DNA from: Bacillota bacterium
GTDB taxonomy: Bacteria; Bacillota; Limnochordia; DTU087
Reading direction: 5' to 3'
Assembly (NCBI GenBank): GCA_012518315.1
Contig: JAAYSL010000066.1
Span: 1 to 52,629 of the forward strand
Length of the DNA stretch: 52,629 bases
In this document: positions 20,295 to 29,268 of the stretch, piece after piece
Numbering within the stretch: the stretch's first letter is position 1
How the letters are laid out: each line of letters starts with the position of its first letter
Notes under the pieces: generated by a model
Told to the model about the DNA's origin: nothing
The model's input: the letters and a program-made list of their open reading frames with translations, nothing else
Databases searched by the model: none
Translations under genes and position numbers: made by a program

Positions 20295-20603
20295 CTAGGC
20301 GTTAATCTTTTCAATCACAAGCTCTGTAAAAGGCTGCCTGTGGCCAGTCTTCTTACGGTAATTAGTCTTTGGCTTATACTTAAACACAACAATCTTCTTG
20401 GCTTTGTCATTGCGCTGCACCCGGGCTGTAACACTAGCTCCGTCTACTAGGGGCTTTCCGATCTTGGTTTCCTCGCCAAACACCATCAGCACTTCATCCA
20501 AAGTTACCTCGGCCCCTGCCTCTACCGGCAGCTTCTCTACGCGAATGATATCGCCTTCCCGCACCTTGTACTGCTTGCCGCCAGTTTGCACTATGGCAAA
20601 CAT
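20295..20603 (-). CDS. rplU: 50S ribosomal protein L21 (start trimmed from 20693)
   Basis: [40 protein letters not shown]. Confidence 0.97.
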   Translation of the reverse strand: MFAIVQTGGKQYKVREGDIIRVEKLPVEAGAEVTLDEVLMVFGEETKIGKPLVDGASVTARVQRNDKAKKIVVFKYKPKTNYRKKTGHRQPFTELVIEKINA

Positions 20604-20700
20604 TGCGTGCACCTCCTCCATCTTAGACTCGCCGAGAGAGGCGGCTTCAAAGAAGCACTTTAGCCCGACCCGAGCGGTTTCGGTATCTAGCATCCTCTAA
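20604..20700 (-). ncRNA. Probable ribosomal protein L21 leader
   Basis: Minus strand AAACCGCTCGGGTCGGGCTAAAGTGCTTCTTTGAAGCCGCCTCTCTCGGCGAG: tandem small hairpins directly 5' of rplU; assigned from recalled resemblance and position, not a covariance search. Confidence 0.45.
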
Positions 20701-20757
20701 AGCATCCCAGAGGCTTAGACACCTACAGACCGAGTTTACCATGGCCGGTATGGCCTG

Positions 20758-22464
20758 TCAAGACAGCATTCTCCCCTTAGCATAAGTGCGAAACACCCTG
20801 GTGATCTCCACCTTTAGTCTCTGCCCAACATGCTGTCCCGCGCCTTCGATATCTACCACATATCCATGAAGCCGGGAGATCCCGTCCTGGGGATTTGTCA
20901 GATGTGGTTCTTCTACCTCCATATCGATGATCTGACCCTCTTTAACCGGTACTGCCATAGCCGACAAAGCTTCTCTGCTGCCAGCATAAACTATTTCTAC
21001 ATCCTCCCAATGGCGATCATCTGAACCTCTAATGAAGATGGTCTTTCCAGTGAGCTCCTCCAGTTCTTTTAGATTGGCACCACCGGTGCCAATTAGCATG
21101 GCAGCCACCGAAGGATGGACTTCGATCATTAGGGCTTCCACATCGTGTTCTCTGGCAACTCGGGAGATCTCCCTTTCCACACTAAAAGCTAAGGTCTCCT
21201 CAGATAACACTCTTCCGGTTCCACCGCAATAAGGGCAAGGACGCTGCAAGAAGTCTCCGATGTTCTGCCTTGTCTTCTTCCTGGTCATTTCCACCATACC
21301 GAGGTTGGTAAAACCTAGTACATGGGTCTTGTTCTTGTCCTTCCTAACTTCTTCTTCTAAGGTAGCTAGAACCTGCTGTTTATCATTGGATGAGGTCATA
21401 TCGATGAAATCGATGATAATAATGCCCCCAATATCCCGAAGCCTCAGTTGCCTGGCTATCTCAGCGGCTGCCTCTAGGTTGGTCTTCAGCACTGTATCGG
21501 CTAAATTCTTACTGCCAGTATATTTGCCGGTATTTACATCGATACTGGTGAGGGCCTCAGTCTGGTCAATAACCAGATAGCCACCATTTTCCAGCCACAC
21601 TTTGCGTTTCAGGGCCCGCTTCAGATCAGCCTCGACACCATAAAACTCAAAGATGGGGATGTTTTCATCATGATAATAGAAAACTCGGGAACGCAGGTGA
21701 GGTGAAAGCGTATCTAGGATCTCTAATACTTTGTTATACTCCTCTCGGGAATCGACAATAAACCGGTTAAACTCCCGGGAAAAACAATCCCGTACCAACC
21801 GATAGATAAGGTCATGGTCTTTGTAGAGTAACCCCGGTTTGCGGGTGCGTTTAGCCTGACGCTGGATCTGCTCCCAGACCTTCAAAAGAAACTGGACATC
21901 CTGCTCTAGTTCGGATTCAGACTGGCCTTCTGCCAAGGTACGCACAATTAACCCCATTCCTTTGGGCTTTAGGGATTTGGCCAGCTTCTTTAAACGTTCC
22001 CGTTCCTTTTCGTCTTGAATGCGGCGGGAGATCCCGATATGATCTACAGTCGGCATCAAGACCAGATACCGCCCAGGGATGGTCAGATGGGTTACCACCC
22101 TAGCCCCTTTGGTACCAATAGGTTCTTTGGTAACTTGCACAATTATGGATTGGCCCTCTTTGAGTACATCCTTGATCCCCCGGCCCTTAGCCCTGCCGTT
22201 TTTTGTTCTCCCATTGCCATTACCTGTTAGTTTTTCATAGTCCTTGGCATCATCAACATACAGAAAGGCGTTGCGCTCAAATCCAACATTCACAAATGCT
22301 GCAGACATGCCAGGCAAAACATTTTCTACTTTCCCTCGATAAATGTTACCTACCACCCTCTGCTGGGCAGCCCGTTCAATATATACTTCAACCACACGTC
22401 GATCTTCTAGGAAAGCCGCTCTGGTTTCCCGACGGCCACAATTCACGATAATATCTTTTCCCAT
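20758..22464 (-). CDS. rng: Ribonuclease E/G (RNase G type)
   Basis: S1 domain, GGIIIIDFIDMTSSNDKQQVL, CPYCGGTGRV zinc-link motif. Confidence 0.96.
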   Translation of the reverse strand: MGKDIIVNCGRRETRAAFLEDRRVVEVYIERAAQQRVVGNIYRGKVENVLPGMSAAFVNVGFERNAFLYVDDAKDYEKLTGNGNGRTKNGRAKGRGIKDVLKEGQSIIVQVTKEPIGTKGARVVTHLTIPGRYLVLMPTVDHIGISRRIQDEKERERLKKLAKSLKPKGMGLIVRTLAEGQSESELEQDVQFLLKVWEQIQRQAKRTRKPGLLYKDHDLIYRLVRDCFSREFNRFIVDSREEYNKVLEILDTLSPHLRSRVFYYHDENIPIFEFYGVEADLKRALKRKVWLENGGYLVIDQTEALTSIDVNTGKYTGSKNLADTVLKTNLEAAAEIARQLRLRDIGGIIIIDFIDMTSSNDKQQVLATLEEEVRKDKNKTHVLGFTNLGMVEMTRKKTRQNIGDFLQRPCPYCGGTGRVLSEETLAFSVEREISRVAREHDVEALMIEVHPSVAAMLIGTGGANLKELEELTGKTIFIRGSDDRHWEDVEIVYAGSREALSAMAVPVKEGQIIDMEVEEPHLTNPQDGISRLHGYVVDIEGAGQHVGQRLKVEITRVFRTYAKGRMLS

Positions 22465-22474
22465 GATGCTCCTC

Positions 22475-23152
22475 CTAGCAATGAGCCACGTCCAATGGGG
22501 AAAGCAAACGTGATCCCCGGGCGATGAAAAGGCCGGAGCGGTGAATCCGAATACGAGTTATGTCCCAGGAAAGGTGTACCGCAACCTCTTCTGGCCTGAC
22601 ATTACCGCGACTACCGGTTTGCACCAATAAAGCAGCACTACCCACTCCCGCTCCTTCCTTCAACACTTCCAGGGAAAATATCCACGGGCGAATGTCGATT
22701 TGTCTCGTTTGCTTCTTCCCTGGCCGTTCAACCCAAATAACTTCGCTTTCTAATATTCTCTGGACTTTCAGTCCCAAATCTTGATTCTGCCCCAGATTTC
22801 CGGTCAATATATAGCTGGCCCGATCGATTACAGACATCAGAGTGGGAAGTTCGGGGCCGATCTCTACCGCTTCCTTGAACCTTATACCGGTAGGCAGATT
22901 CTGATTCATCAATGATAAACAATCTTCAACAACAATTTCGTCGGCAAATTCCATATCGATATATTCGGCACTACTGGTTACACCGACGGCAAGAGCAGAG
23001 CCAAAGGCCATCTTGGGCCTAGGGCTAAACCCCTGGCTATAGGCAATGGGCAGTCCCGCCCTGCGCACAGCCCGCTCTATGGTGCGGGCTAGATCTAGAT
23101 GAGAGATAAACCGAACAGCGTCTTCCTTGAGAAATCTCGCTCTAAGCCTCAC
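22475..23152 (-). CDS. TIGR03936 / DUF2344 family protein
   Basis: LRARFLKEDAVRFISHLDLARTIERAVRRAGLPIAYSQGFSPRPKMAFGSALAVGVTSSAEYIDMEF. Confidence 0.9.
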   Translation of the reverse strand: MRLRARFLKEDAVRFISHLDLARTIERAVRRAGLPIAYSQGFSPRPKMAFGSALAVGVTSSAEYIDMEFADEIVVEDCLSLMNQNLPTGIRFKEAVEIGPELPTLMSVIDRASYILTGNLGQNQDLGLKVQRILESEVIWVERPGKKQTRQIDIRPWIFSLEVLKEGAGVGSAALLVQTGSRGNVRPEEVAVHLSWDITRIRIHRSGLFIARGSRLLSPLDVAHC

Positions 23153-25028
23153 TGGGATGGCCGCCTCCCACCAATAGGTTTTTCACACCAAAGGTTGGGC
23201 AAAGGCCACAACCAGAACAGCCATCATAGCGACAATCCTGGGTGACTTCTCCTGCCAGGGCCTTAGCCCATTCTTCCAGGAGATACTGCTTACTCACACC
23301 GGCATCGATATGATCCCAGGGCAATACCTCTCCTTTGTTCCGCTCCCGATGGCTATAGAAGTACGGATCTAGGTTCTCAGCAGCAAAGGCCTCCTGCCAA
23401 AGGGAGAAGCTAAAATGCTCAGACCAGCCATCTAGCCTTGACCCGGCCTGCCAAGCTCGGTAAAGCACCTTGCCTAACCGCCGATCACCCCTAGCTATAA
23501 CCGCCTCTAGGAGGCTTTTTTCCGCATCAGTCCAGCTAAAGGAGATCGCCCGATCCGAGAGCAGGCCTCGCAAGTATCTCTGCTTCTCTTCCAGTTCCTC
23601 GATGGCTGCTTGAGCTACCCACTGGAAAGGAGTATAGCTCTTGGGCACAAAACACCCAACACTGACACTAATCTTTACCCGACCGGCCTTACGTTCCAGG
23701 CCGCGAATCTCACGGCCAAGCCTTAGTACGTTCCGGGTCAGCTGGGCAATACCAGCTACATCAGCAAGGGTCTCTGTGGGTAAACCAATCATAAAATAGA
23801 GCTTCAAGGAGTCCCACCCCGCCTTGAAAGCTGCCGTCGCCGCCGAGAGTAAGTCCTCTTCTGTCACATTCTTGTTGATTACATCCCGGAGTCTTTGTGT
23901 ACCCGCCTCTGGGGCAAAGGTAAGACCTGTTCTCCGCTGAGTTTGGATTTCGTCTGCCAAATCTACCGAAAAAGAGTCTAGCCGCAGAGAAGGAAGTGAC
24001 AAAGCTACTCCACAGTCGCCATATTTGGCCAAAAGACCCTGAATGAGCCCTTGAATGTCACCATAGTCACTGGTGCTAAGGGAGGCAAGAGAGATCTCTT
24101 CATAGCCGGTGCTCTTTACCAACGCTTCGGCGTGTTTTAGTAGAGTTTCTCGCCTTCGCTCCCTGACCGGTCGGTAGATCATACCGGCCTGGCAAAATCG
24201 GCACCCCCTGGTACAGCCCCGCATGACCTCTAGCATGATCCGATCATGTACCACTTCGATATAGGGAACCACCAGACTCATCGGATAGATAGCGCTATCT
24301 AGGTCTTGTACTACCCGTTTTTGCACTCGTGGAGGTATCCCACTTCTAGTGGGCGTAACCGTCTGGATTACTCCAGTCTCATCATACTTAACTTGATAAA
24401 ATCTCGGGACGTAGACCCCCGGTATCGCCGCCGCCTGGAGCAATAAGGTTTCCCGGGAACTCCCATTCCTTTTCCAGTTTAGATACAAATCGACCAAATC
24501 ATGAATTGCTTCTTCCCCATCCCCGATGACAAATAGGTCAAAGAACGCAGCTAGAGGTTCCGGATTAAACACGCCGGGCCCGCCACCAACCACAAAGGGA
24601 TCACGCAAAGAGCGCTCTGCCGCCAGCACCGGAATACCGCCTAGATCAAGCATATTCAAAATCCCGGTGTAACTAAGCTCATATTGTAAGGTAAATCCCA
24701 CCAGATCAAAGTCTGCCAGTCCATGGCGAGTTTCTAGACTAAAAAGGGGCAATTCACATTCCCGCATTCTCGCTTCCATGTCTGTCCAAGGAGCATATAC
24801 CCTTTCTGCCAAGGTATCTTCCCTTTGGTTTAGGATATAATACAAAATCTTATACCCTAAATGCCCCATCCCGATATCATAAATATCTGGGAAGGCCAGG
24901 GCGAACTTGACCGGTGTATTGTTCCAGTCTTTCCGGACAGCATTCCACTCGCCCCCTATATAGCGACCGGGTTTGGTTACTCGGGGCAAAATCTCATCAA
25001 GTAATCTTTGCTGATTCATACCAAGCAC
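23142..25028 (-). CDS. TIGR03960 family B12-binding-like radical SAM protein
   Basis: MLEVMRGCTRGCRFCQAGMIYRPVRERR (CxxxCxxC); FALAFPDIYDIGMGHLGYKILYYILNQRED. Confidence 0.94.
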   Translation of the reverse strand: MLGMNQQRLLDEILPRVTKPGRYIGGEWNAVRKDWNNTPVKFALAFPDIYDIGMGHLGYKILYYILNQREDTLAERVYAPWTDMEARMRECELPLFSLETRHGLADFDLVGFTLQYELSYTGILNMLDLGGIPVLAAERSLRDPFVVGGGPGVFNPEPLAAFFDLFVIGDGEEAIHDLVDLYLNWKRNGSSRETLLLQAAAIPGVYVPRFYQVKYDETGVIQTVTPTRSGIPPRVQKRVVQDLDSAIYPMSLVVPYIEVVHDRIMLEVMRGCTRGCRFCQAGMIYRPVRERRRETLLKHAEALVKSTGYEEISLASLSTSDYGDIQGLIQGLLAKYGDCGVALSLPSLRLDSFSVDLADEIQTQRRTGLTFAPEAGTQRLRDVINKNVTEEDLLSAATAAFKAGWDSLKLYFMIGLPTETLADVAGIAQLTRNVLRLGREIRGLERKAGRVKISVSVGCFVPKSYTPFQWVAQAAIEELEEKQRYLRGLLSDRAISFSWTDAEKSLLEAVIARGDRRLGKVLYRAWQAGSRLDGWSEHFSFSLWQEAFAAENLDPYFYSHRERNKGEVLPWDHIDAGVSKQYLLEEWAKALAGEVTQDCRYDGCSGCGLCPTFGVKNLLVGGGHPSEA

Positions 25029-25173
25029 TTCCTGTTCTTGGGGGAAGAGCCAAAGGTCTATTAGTTAGTATGGCAAGAACCGACTGATACCATGCTCTAC
25101 CAGGCTTTCCCAATCTTGCAAGAGGCTGTCCCGGCTACCATCTTTGCCACCGCCCCTTGCGCCATTCTCTATC

Positions 25174-26085
25174 CTAACCTGTAGGGTAGTGATACCGAAG
25201 GATTGTCTCAAGGGGGGTATCAATACCCCTCTCGAAAAAGCTATTCACCACCTCCATCTCGGTGGCAAAACCTACAATGTCCCCAGTCTCATTCATCACC
25301 AGGACAATATGATATCGTTTTGGTACAAAGTGGCGTACAATCTCCTTGACTGGCACATCCCCATAGGCAACCAGTTGCTCTGTGGGCAAGACACCATTTT
25401 CCTCTAACTCCTGCCTCTTGCGGCCTAGATATCGCACAAAAACATAGCCTGCCATCCGCCGCTCCCTTCCGGCGGAGACATAAACAAAGAAGGCCAAAAC
25501 CGGTAGTGAGACACTATTATACCCCAGGTAGACTCCGAGCCCTCCTGCCAGTCCCAAAAGAACCGCCAACACCTTGCCAATGAAGGCGGCTCGCTCAGTG
25601 GCACGGCGGTAGCCCATGCTAAGGGCCAAATATCCTCTTAGTACCCGCCCACCATCTAAGGGCAAGGCCGGTATCAGATTAAATAACCCGATCACACAAT
25701 TGGCTTCCAGAAAGTATTCATACCAGGTGGCCGGAATTATGTCGTAGGGAGCTAATGCCAACGCCAACAAGCAAAGAAATCCATTGGTCAGGGGGCCTGC
25801 TAGGGCGATCATCACTTCGGCAAAGGGGTCAGGATCCTGGAATCCGTCACTACTGGCCACTCCCCCAAAAGGGAGTAGCTCAATGGAGGAAAAAGGCAAA
25901 CCATAGGCAGAAGCAACTATGGTGTGGGCAGCTTCATGCAAAAAGACAATACCAAAAAGGATCAATCCATGGGGAAGATGCCCCGTTACCCCCAGGAGCA
26001 GAAGCAATATAATAAAAAACGGATTGAGTACGATCCGTATGCCACCTATCTGCCCTACTTGCATTGCCGCTTCCCCACCGCCCAC
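25174..26085 (-). CDS. spoIVFB: Site-2 protease family membrane metalloprotease, SpoIVFB-like (M50 + CBS-like C-terminus)
   Basis: FLHEAAHTIVASAYGLPFSSIELLPFGGVA, NLIPALPLDGGRVLRGYLA. Confidence 0.88.
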   Translation of the reverse strand: MGGGEAAMQVGQIGGIRIVLNPFFIILLLLLGVTGHLPHGLILFGIVFLHEAAHTIVASAYGLPFSSIELLPFGGVASSDGFQDPDPFAEVMIALAGPLTNGFLCLLALALAPYDIIPATWYEYFLEANCVIGLFNLIPALPLDGGRVLRGYLALSMGYRRATERAAFIGKVLAVLLGLAGGLGVYLGYNSVSLPVLAFFVYVSAGRERRMAGYVFVRYLGRKRQELEENGVLPTEQLVAYGDVPVKEIVRHFVPKRYHIVLVMNETGDIVGFATEMEVVNSFFERGIDTPLETILRYHYPTG

Positions 26086-26191
26086 TATCCCAAGCCTAGG
26101 CCTCTTAGTCTACAGGGTTCACTTAGAAGAAGGCCTTACAACTAGTATATTAGCAGTGGGTCATTTGGTATTACCGGCAGGCCATGCTCCC

Positions 26192-27337
26192 TCATTGAAA
26201 CATGATCTTGCGACGCCGCATGTACACATTAAGCAGTAGCCCAACCCCGGCCATGTTGGTCAATAGTGAGCTTCCTCCATAGCTGATGAATGGCAGGGGA
26301 ATACCAGTTACCGGCATTATACCCAACGTCATACCGATATTAATCACCAGGTGAAATAGCAGCATAGAGATGACACCGGCGGCCAGGTTCGCACCGAAGT
26401 CGTCTTTAGCCAAAATCATGATCTTCAATCCCCGCCAAAGTAGCAGCAGGTAAAGGGCTAGTAAAGTGAAGGCTCCCAAAAACCCTAGCTCTTCACCGAC
26501 TACAGAGAAAATGAAATCAGTATGGTGAGCTGGTAAAAAGTTTAGTTGAGCTTGGGTTCCTTGAAAAAGACCTTTGCCAAATAGGCCACCTGAACCAATG
26601 GCGATCATAGATTGAATCACATTCCAGCCTGCTCCCGTTCTATACTTGTATGGATCGAAAAAAACTAAGATCCGACCCATTTGGTGAGGAGCCAAGATAG
26701 AGACAATCTCCCGAATAGACAAAAAGGCGGCAAGACCAAACACCCCTACACCTATCCCCGCAATGACACCTAAATGGCGAGGGCAGGCTCCCGCCATAAA
26801 CAGCATACCAAACAACACCCCAATAAACACCATAGCTGTGCCGAAGTCTGGCTGTTTGAGGATCAAGAGCATCGGGACGCCGACAAGCACAAAGGGAGAG
26901 ATGAGGTCTGTCATTTGATCGAGGTGTTCCTTTTTCTCCAAATGTTTAGCTAGGGAAATCACCACTCCGATCTTGGCCAGCTCCGCCGGCTGGATTCCCA
27001 CCGGACCAATGCGAAACCACCCCTGGGTTCCGGCTATGTCCTTGCCAAACAGTAACACCAAAGCCAAAACCAGTAGTGTTCCGATATAGATCAACCGATG
27101 ATATTGACCCAGAATATGGTAATCAAAGGAACACATTCCCACCATGAACGCCAGGCCGACCAGCATCCAGATTCCCTGCTTCTTGACATACAAATATGGC
27201 TTGCCCTGAGCAGCACCGACACTAGCCACCGTTGCACTACATAGGATCAAAAGACCTATGATCAAAAGGGCCATCACAATTAATATCAAGACAAAATCTA
27301 TACTATGAACCCACTTTCTAAAACCCATCGCCACCAT
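26192..27337 (-). CDS. rodA: SEDS peptidoglycan glycosyltransferase RodA
   Basis: GTQGWFRIGPVGIQPAELAKIGVVISLAKHLE; LPFISYGGSSLLTNMAGVGLLLNV. Confidence 0.95.
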   Translation of the reverse strand: MVAMGFRKWVHSIDFVLILIVMALLIIGLLILCSATVASVGAAQGKPYLYVKKQGIWMLVGLAFMVGMCSFDYHILGQYHRLIYIGTLLVLALVLLFGKDIAGTQGWFRIGPVGIQPAELAKIGVVISLAKHLEKKEHLDQMTDLISPFVLVGVPMLLILKQPDFGTAMVFIGVLFGMLFMAGACPRHLGVIAGIGVGVFGLAAFLSIREIVSILAPHQMGRILVFFDPYKYRTGAGWNVIQSMIAIGSGGLFGKGLFQGTQAQLNFLPAHHTDFIFSVVGEELGFLGAFTLLALYLLLLWRGLKIMILAKDDFGANLAAGVISMLLFHLVINIGMTLGIMPVTGIPLPFISYGGSSLLTNMAGVGLLLNVYMRRRKIMFQ

Positions 27338-27360
27338 CCTGAGTGCCCCGCTCTACATCC

Positions 27361-27639
27361 TCAGCGACTTTGATCTACTGCCCGCTTCATTCTTTTCACG
27401 GGAATATTGGCTACCAAGGCTACCGAGTTGTCCGACTTGTCCAAATTCACTTCTAGGCCCGTTTCCTCAATTTCCATGTATTTCGAAATGACTTCCATCA
27501 GATCGACCTTTAGGGCCTCAAGTAGACTGGGGGAGACGTTCACCCGGTCGTGAACTAATACCAGCCGTAAGCGCTCTTTTGCGATCTGCTTAGATGAATC
27601 AGTATCACGGTTCCAAAACTGCCTTAAGAAATCGATCAT
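27361..27639 (-). CDS. minE: Cell division topological specificity factor MinE
   Basis: AKERLRLVLVHDRVNVSPSLLEALKVDLMEVISKYMEIEETGLEVNLDKSDNSVALVANIPVK. Confidence 0.95.
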   Translation of the reverse strand: MIDFLRQFWNRDTDSSKQIAKERLRLVLVHDRVNVSPSLLEALKVDLMEVISKYMEIEETGLEVNLDKSDNSVALVANIPVKRMKRAVDQSR

Positions 27640-27655
27640 GCCAGGTTTCCCCCCT

Positions 27656-28453
27656 TTAACTATGGCCCAATATCGCCCTTTTCAGCCTTGCAACCCAGCC
27701 ATCATCTTCCAGAGATAGAAATGGTACATCAATACCCTCTAGCCGCCTAGCAATGTTGCTATAGGCTTGTCCGGCCCGGCTCCTCCTATCCATCACCACC
27801 GGTTCCCCCCGGTTAGTCGAGACGATAATATCTTCGTCATCAGGCACAACACCCAAAAGATCAATGGCCAAGATCTCGATTATATCTTCTATCCCCATCA
27901 TATCGCCTTTGCGCACCATTTGGGGCCGGATTCGATTGACAATTAGGCGGGGTTCGTAAAGCTCCGCGGCTTCCAATAAGCCGATGATCCGATCGGCATC
28001 CCTTACCGCCGCCACCTCGGGAGTTGTTACGATGATGGCTTCATCTGCTCCAGCAATGGCGTTCTTGAACCCCCGCTCGATCCCGGCAGGACAGTCAACC
28101 AGGATATACTCAAACTCCTCCCGCAACTCATCACAGAGGGTTCGCATCTGGTCCGGTGCCACCGCATCTTTCTCTTTGGTTTGGGCTGCAGGCAAAAGAT
28201 ACAGGTTTTCTGTTCTTTTGTCTTTGATCAATGCCTGGCGTAACCGGCAACTCCCCTCAACCACATCAGTCAAATCATAGACTATTCTATTTTCCAGTCC
28301 CAATACTACATCTAGATTTCTCAGTCCGATATCGGCATCAATCAGACAGACCTTGCGGCCCAAAAGTGCCAGCCCTGCCCCGATATTCGCCGCTGTAGTG
28401 GTTTTGCCAACGCCACCTTTGCCACTAGTAACCACTATTACTCTTCCCGCCAT
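27656..28453 (-). CDS. minD: Septum site-determining ATPase MinD
   Basis: VIVVTSGKGGVGKTTTAANIGAGLALLGRKVCLIDADIGLRNLDVVLGLENRIVYDLTDVVEG. Confidence 0.98.
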   Translation of the reverse strand: MAGRVIVVTSGKGGVGKTTTAANIGAGLALLGRKVCLIDADIGLRNLDVVLGLENRIVYDLTDVVEGSCRLRQALIKDKRTENLYLLPAAQTKEKDAVAPDQMRTLCDELREEFEYILVDCPAGIERGFKNAIAGADEAIIVTTPEVAAVRDADRIIGLLEAAELYEPRLIVNRIRPQMVRKGDMMGIEDIIEILAIDLLGVVPDDEDIIVSTNRGEPVVMDRRSRAGQAYSNIARRLEGIDVPFLSLEDDGWVARLKRAILGHS

Positions 28454-28542
28454 CCCACTACCTCCTTAATCCAACAACGACTCGGGCCTACATGCAGGCG
28501 GAAATCCCTTTCCCCTTTTTCCCCGAGTTACCCAAGCCTAGG

Positions 28543-29268
28543 CTAAAGACCATAGCTATGGATTGTAATTAGGTTGTTCCGAATTCGCGCTACTTCCGGT
28601 CCTTGTGGTTCCAAGGATTCCATGCCATCTGGCGCCCGGGAGATAAAATGGGCAATCCTAAGCTGAGTTGGTAGTAGCCTGAAGGCCACCACTACAGCGT
28701 CTTCTTCTCCCATGGCACCAGCATGAGCCACACCCCTTAGGGCGCCCAAGACAATAATATCACCACCGGCCACAACCTCGGCCCCTGGATTTACATCACC
28801 GAGAACCACTACACTACCGATGTGATGTACTCTTTGGCCAGATCGTAGCGTCCGCCGGATAATGATCGCATTGTCCCGGTCAACCGGCTTGGACTCTTCC
28901 ACTTGTGCCTCAGGGCTAGTTGAACCCTGCTGGGGCTCTTCTCTTAAGGACATACCAAATTCTCCCATTATCTCTTCTAGTCGCCTTCTTTCCTCGGGGC
29001 GACACTCTCGTTCGGTTACTTTTAGAACCACCGTTACACCTTGCCAGAACTCCCTAGTCAAAGACAGTTTCTCATGTAGCTCACTTAAGATGTCACTAAA
29101 CTCTGCTTGAGGATCCAACCACAGCATAAGTCCCTGTTTAGTACCCTTAAAGGCCACGTAATCACTTGCCACTAGCCTTTCACCACCATTGACACCATAC
29201 TCTGTTGGATTCGGCACCTTTTTTCTGATTCCTTCTGAAAGATGCGAAGATAGCCCCCGGGCCATCAC
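28543..29268 (-). CDS. minC: Septum site-determining protein MinC
   Basis: C-domain RSGQRVHHIGSVVVLGDVNPGAEVVAGGDIIVLGALRGVAHAGAMG. Confidence 0.95.
   Translation of the reverse strand: MMARGLSSHLSEGIRKKVPNPTEYGVNGGERLVASDYVAFKGTKQGLMLWLDPQAEFSDILSELHEKLSLTREFWQGVTVVLKVTERECRPEERRRLEEIMGEFGMSLREEPQQGSTSPEAQVEESKPVDRDNAIIIRRTLRSGQRVHHIGSVVVLGDVNPGAEVVAGGDIIVLGALRGVAHAGAMGEEDAVVVAFRLLPTQLRIAHFISRAPDGMESLEPQGPEVARIRNNLITIHSYGL

Noticed and set aside
22475-25028. DUF2344 plus TIGR03960 radical SAM pair as an undescribed system
   Set aside because: A conserved pair known next to rng/rplU in many Firmicutes; function is poorly defined but not new to this window.
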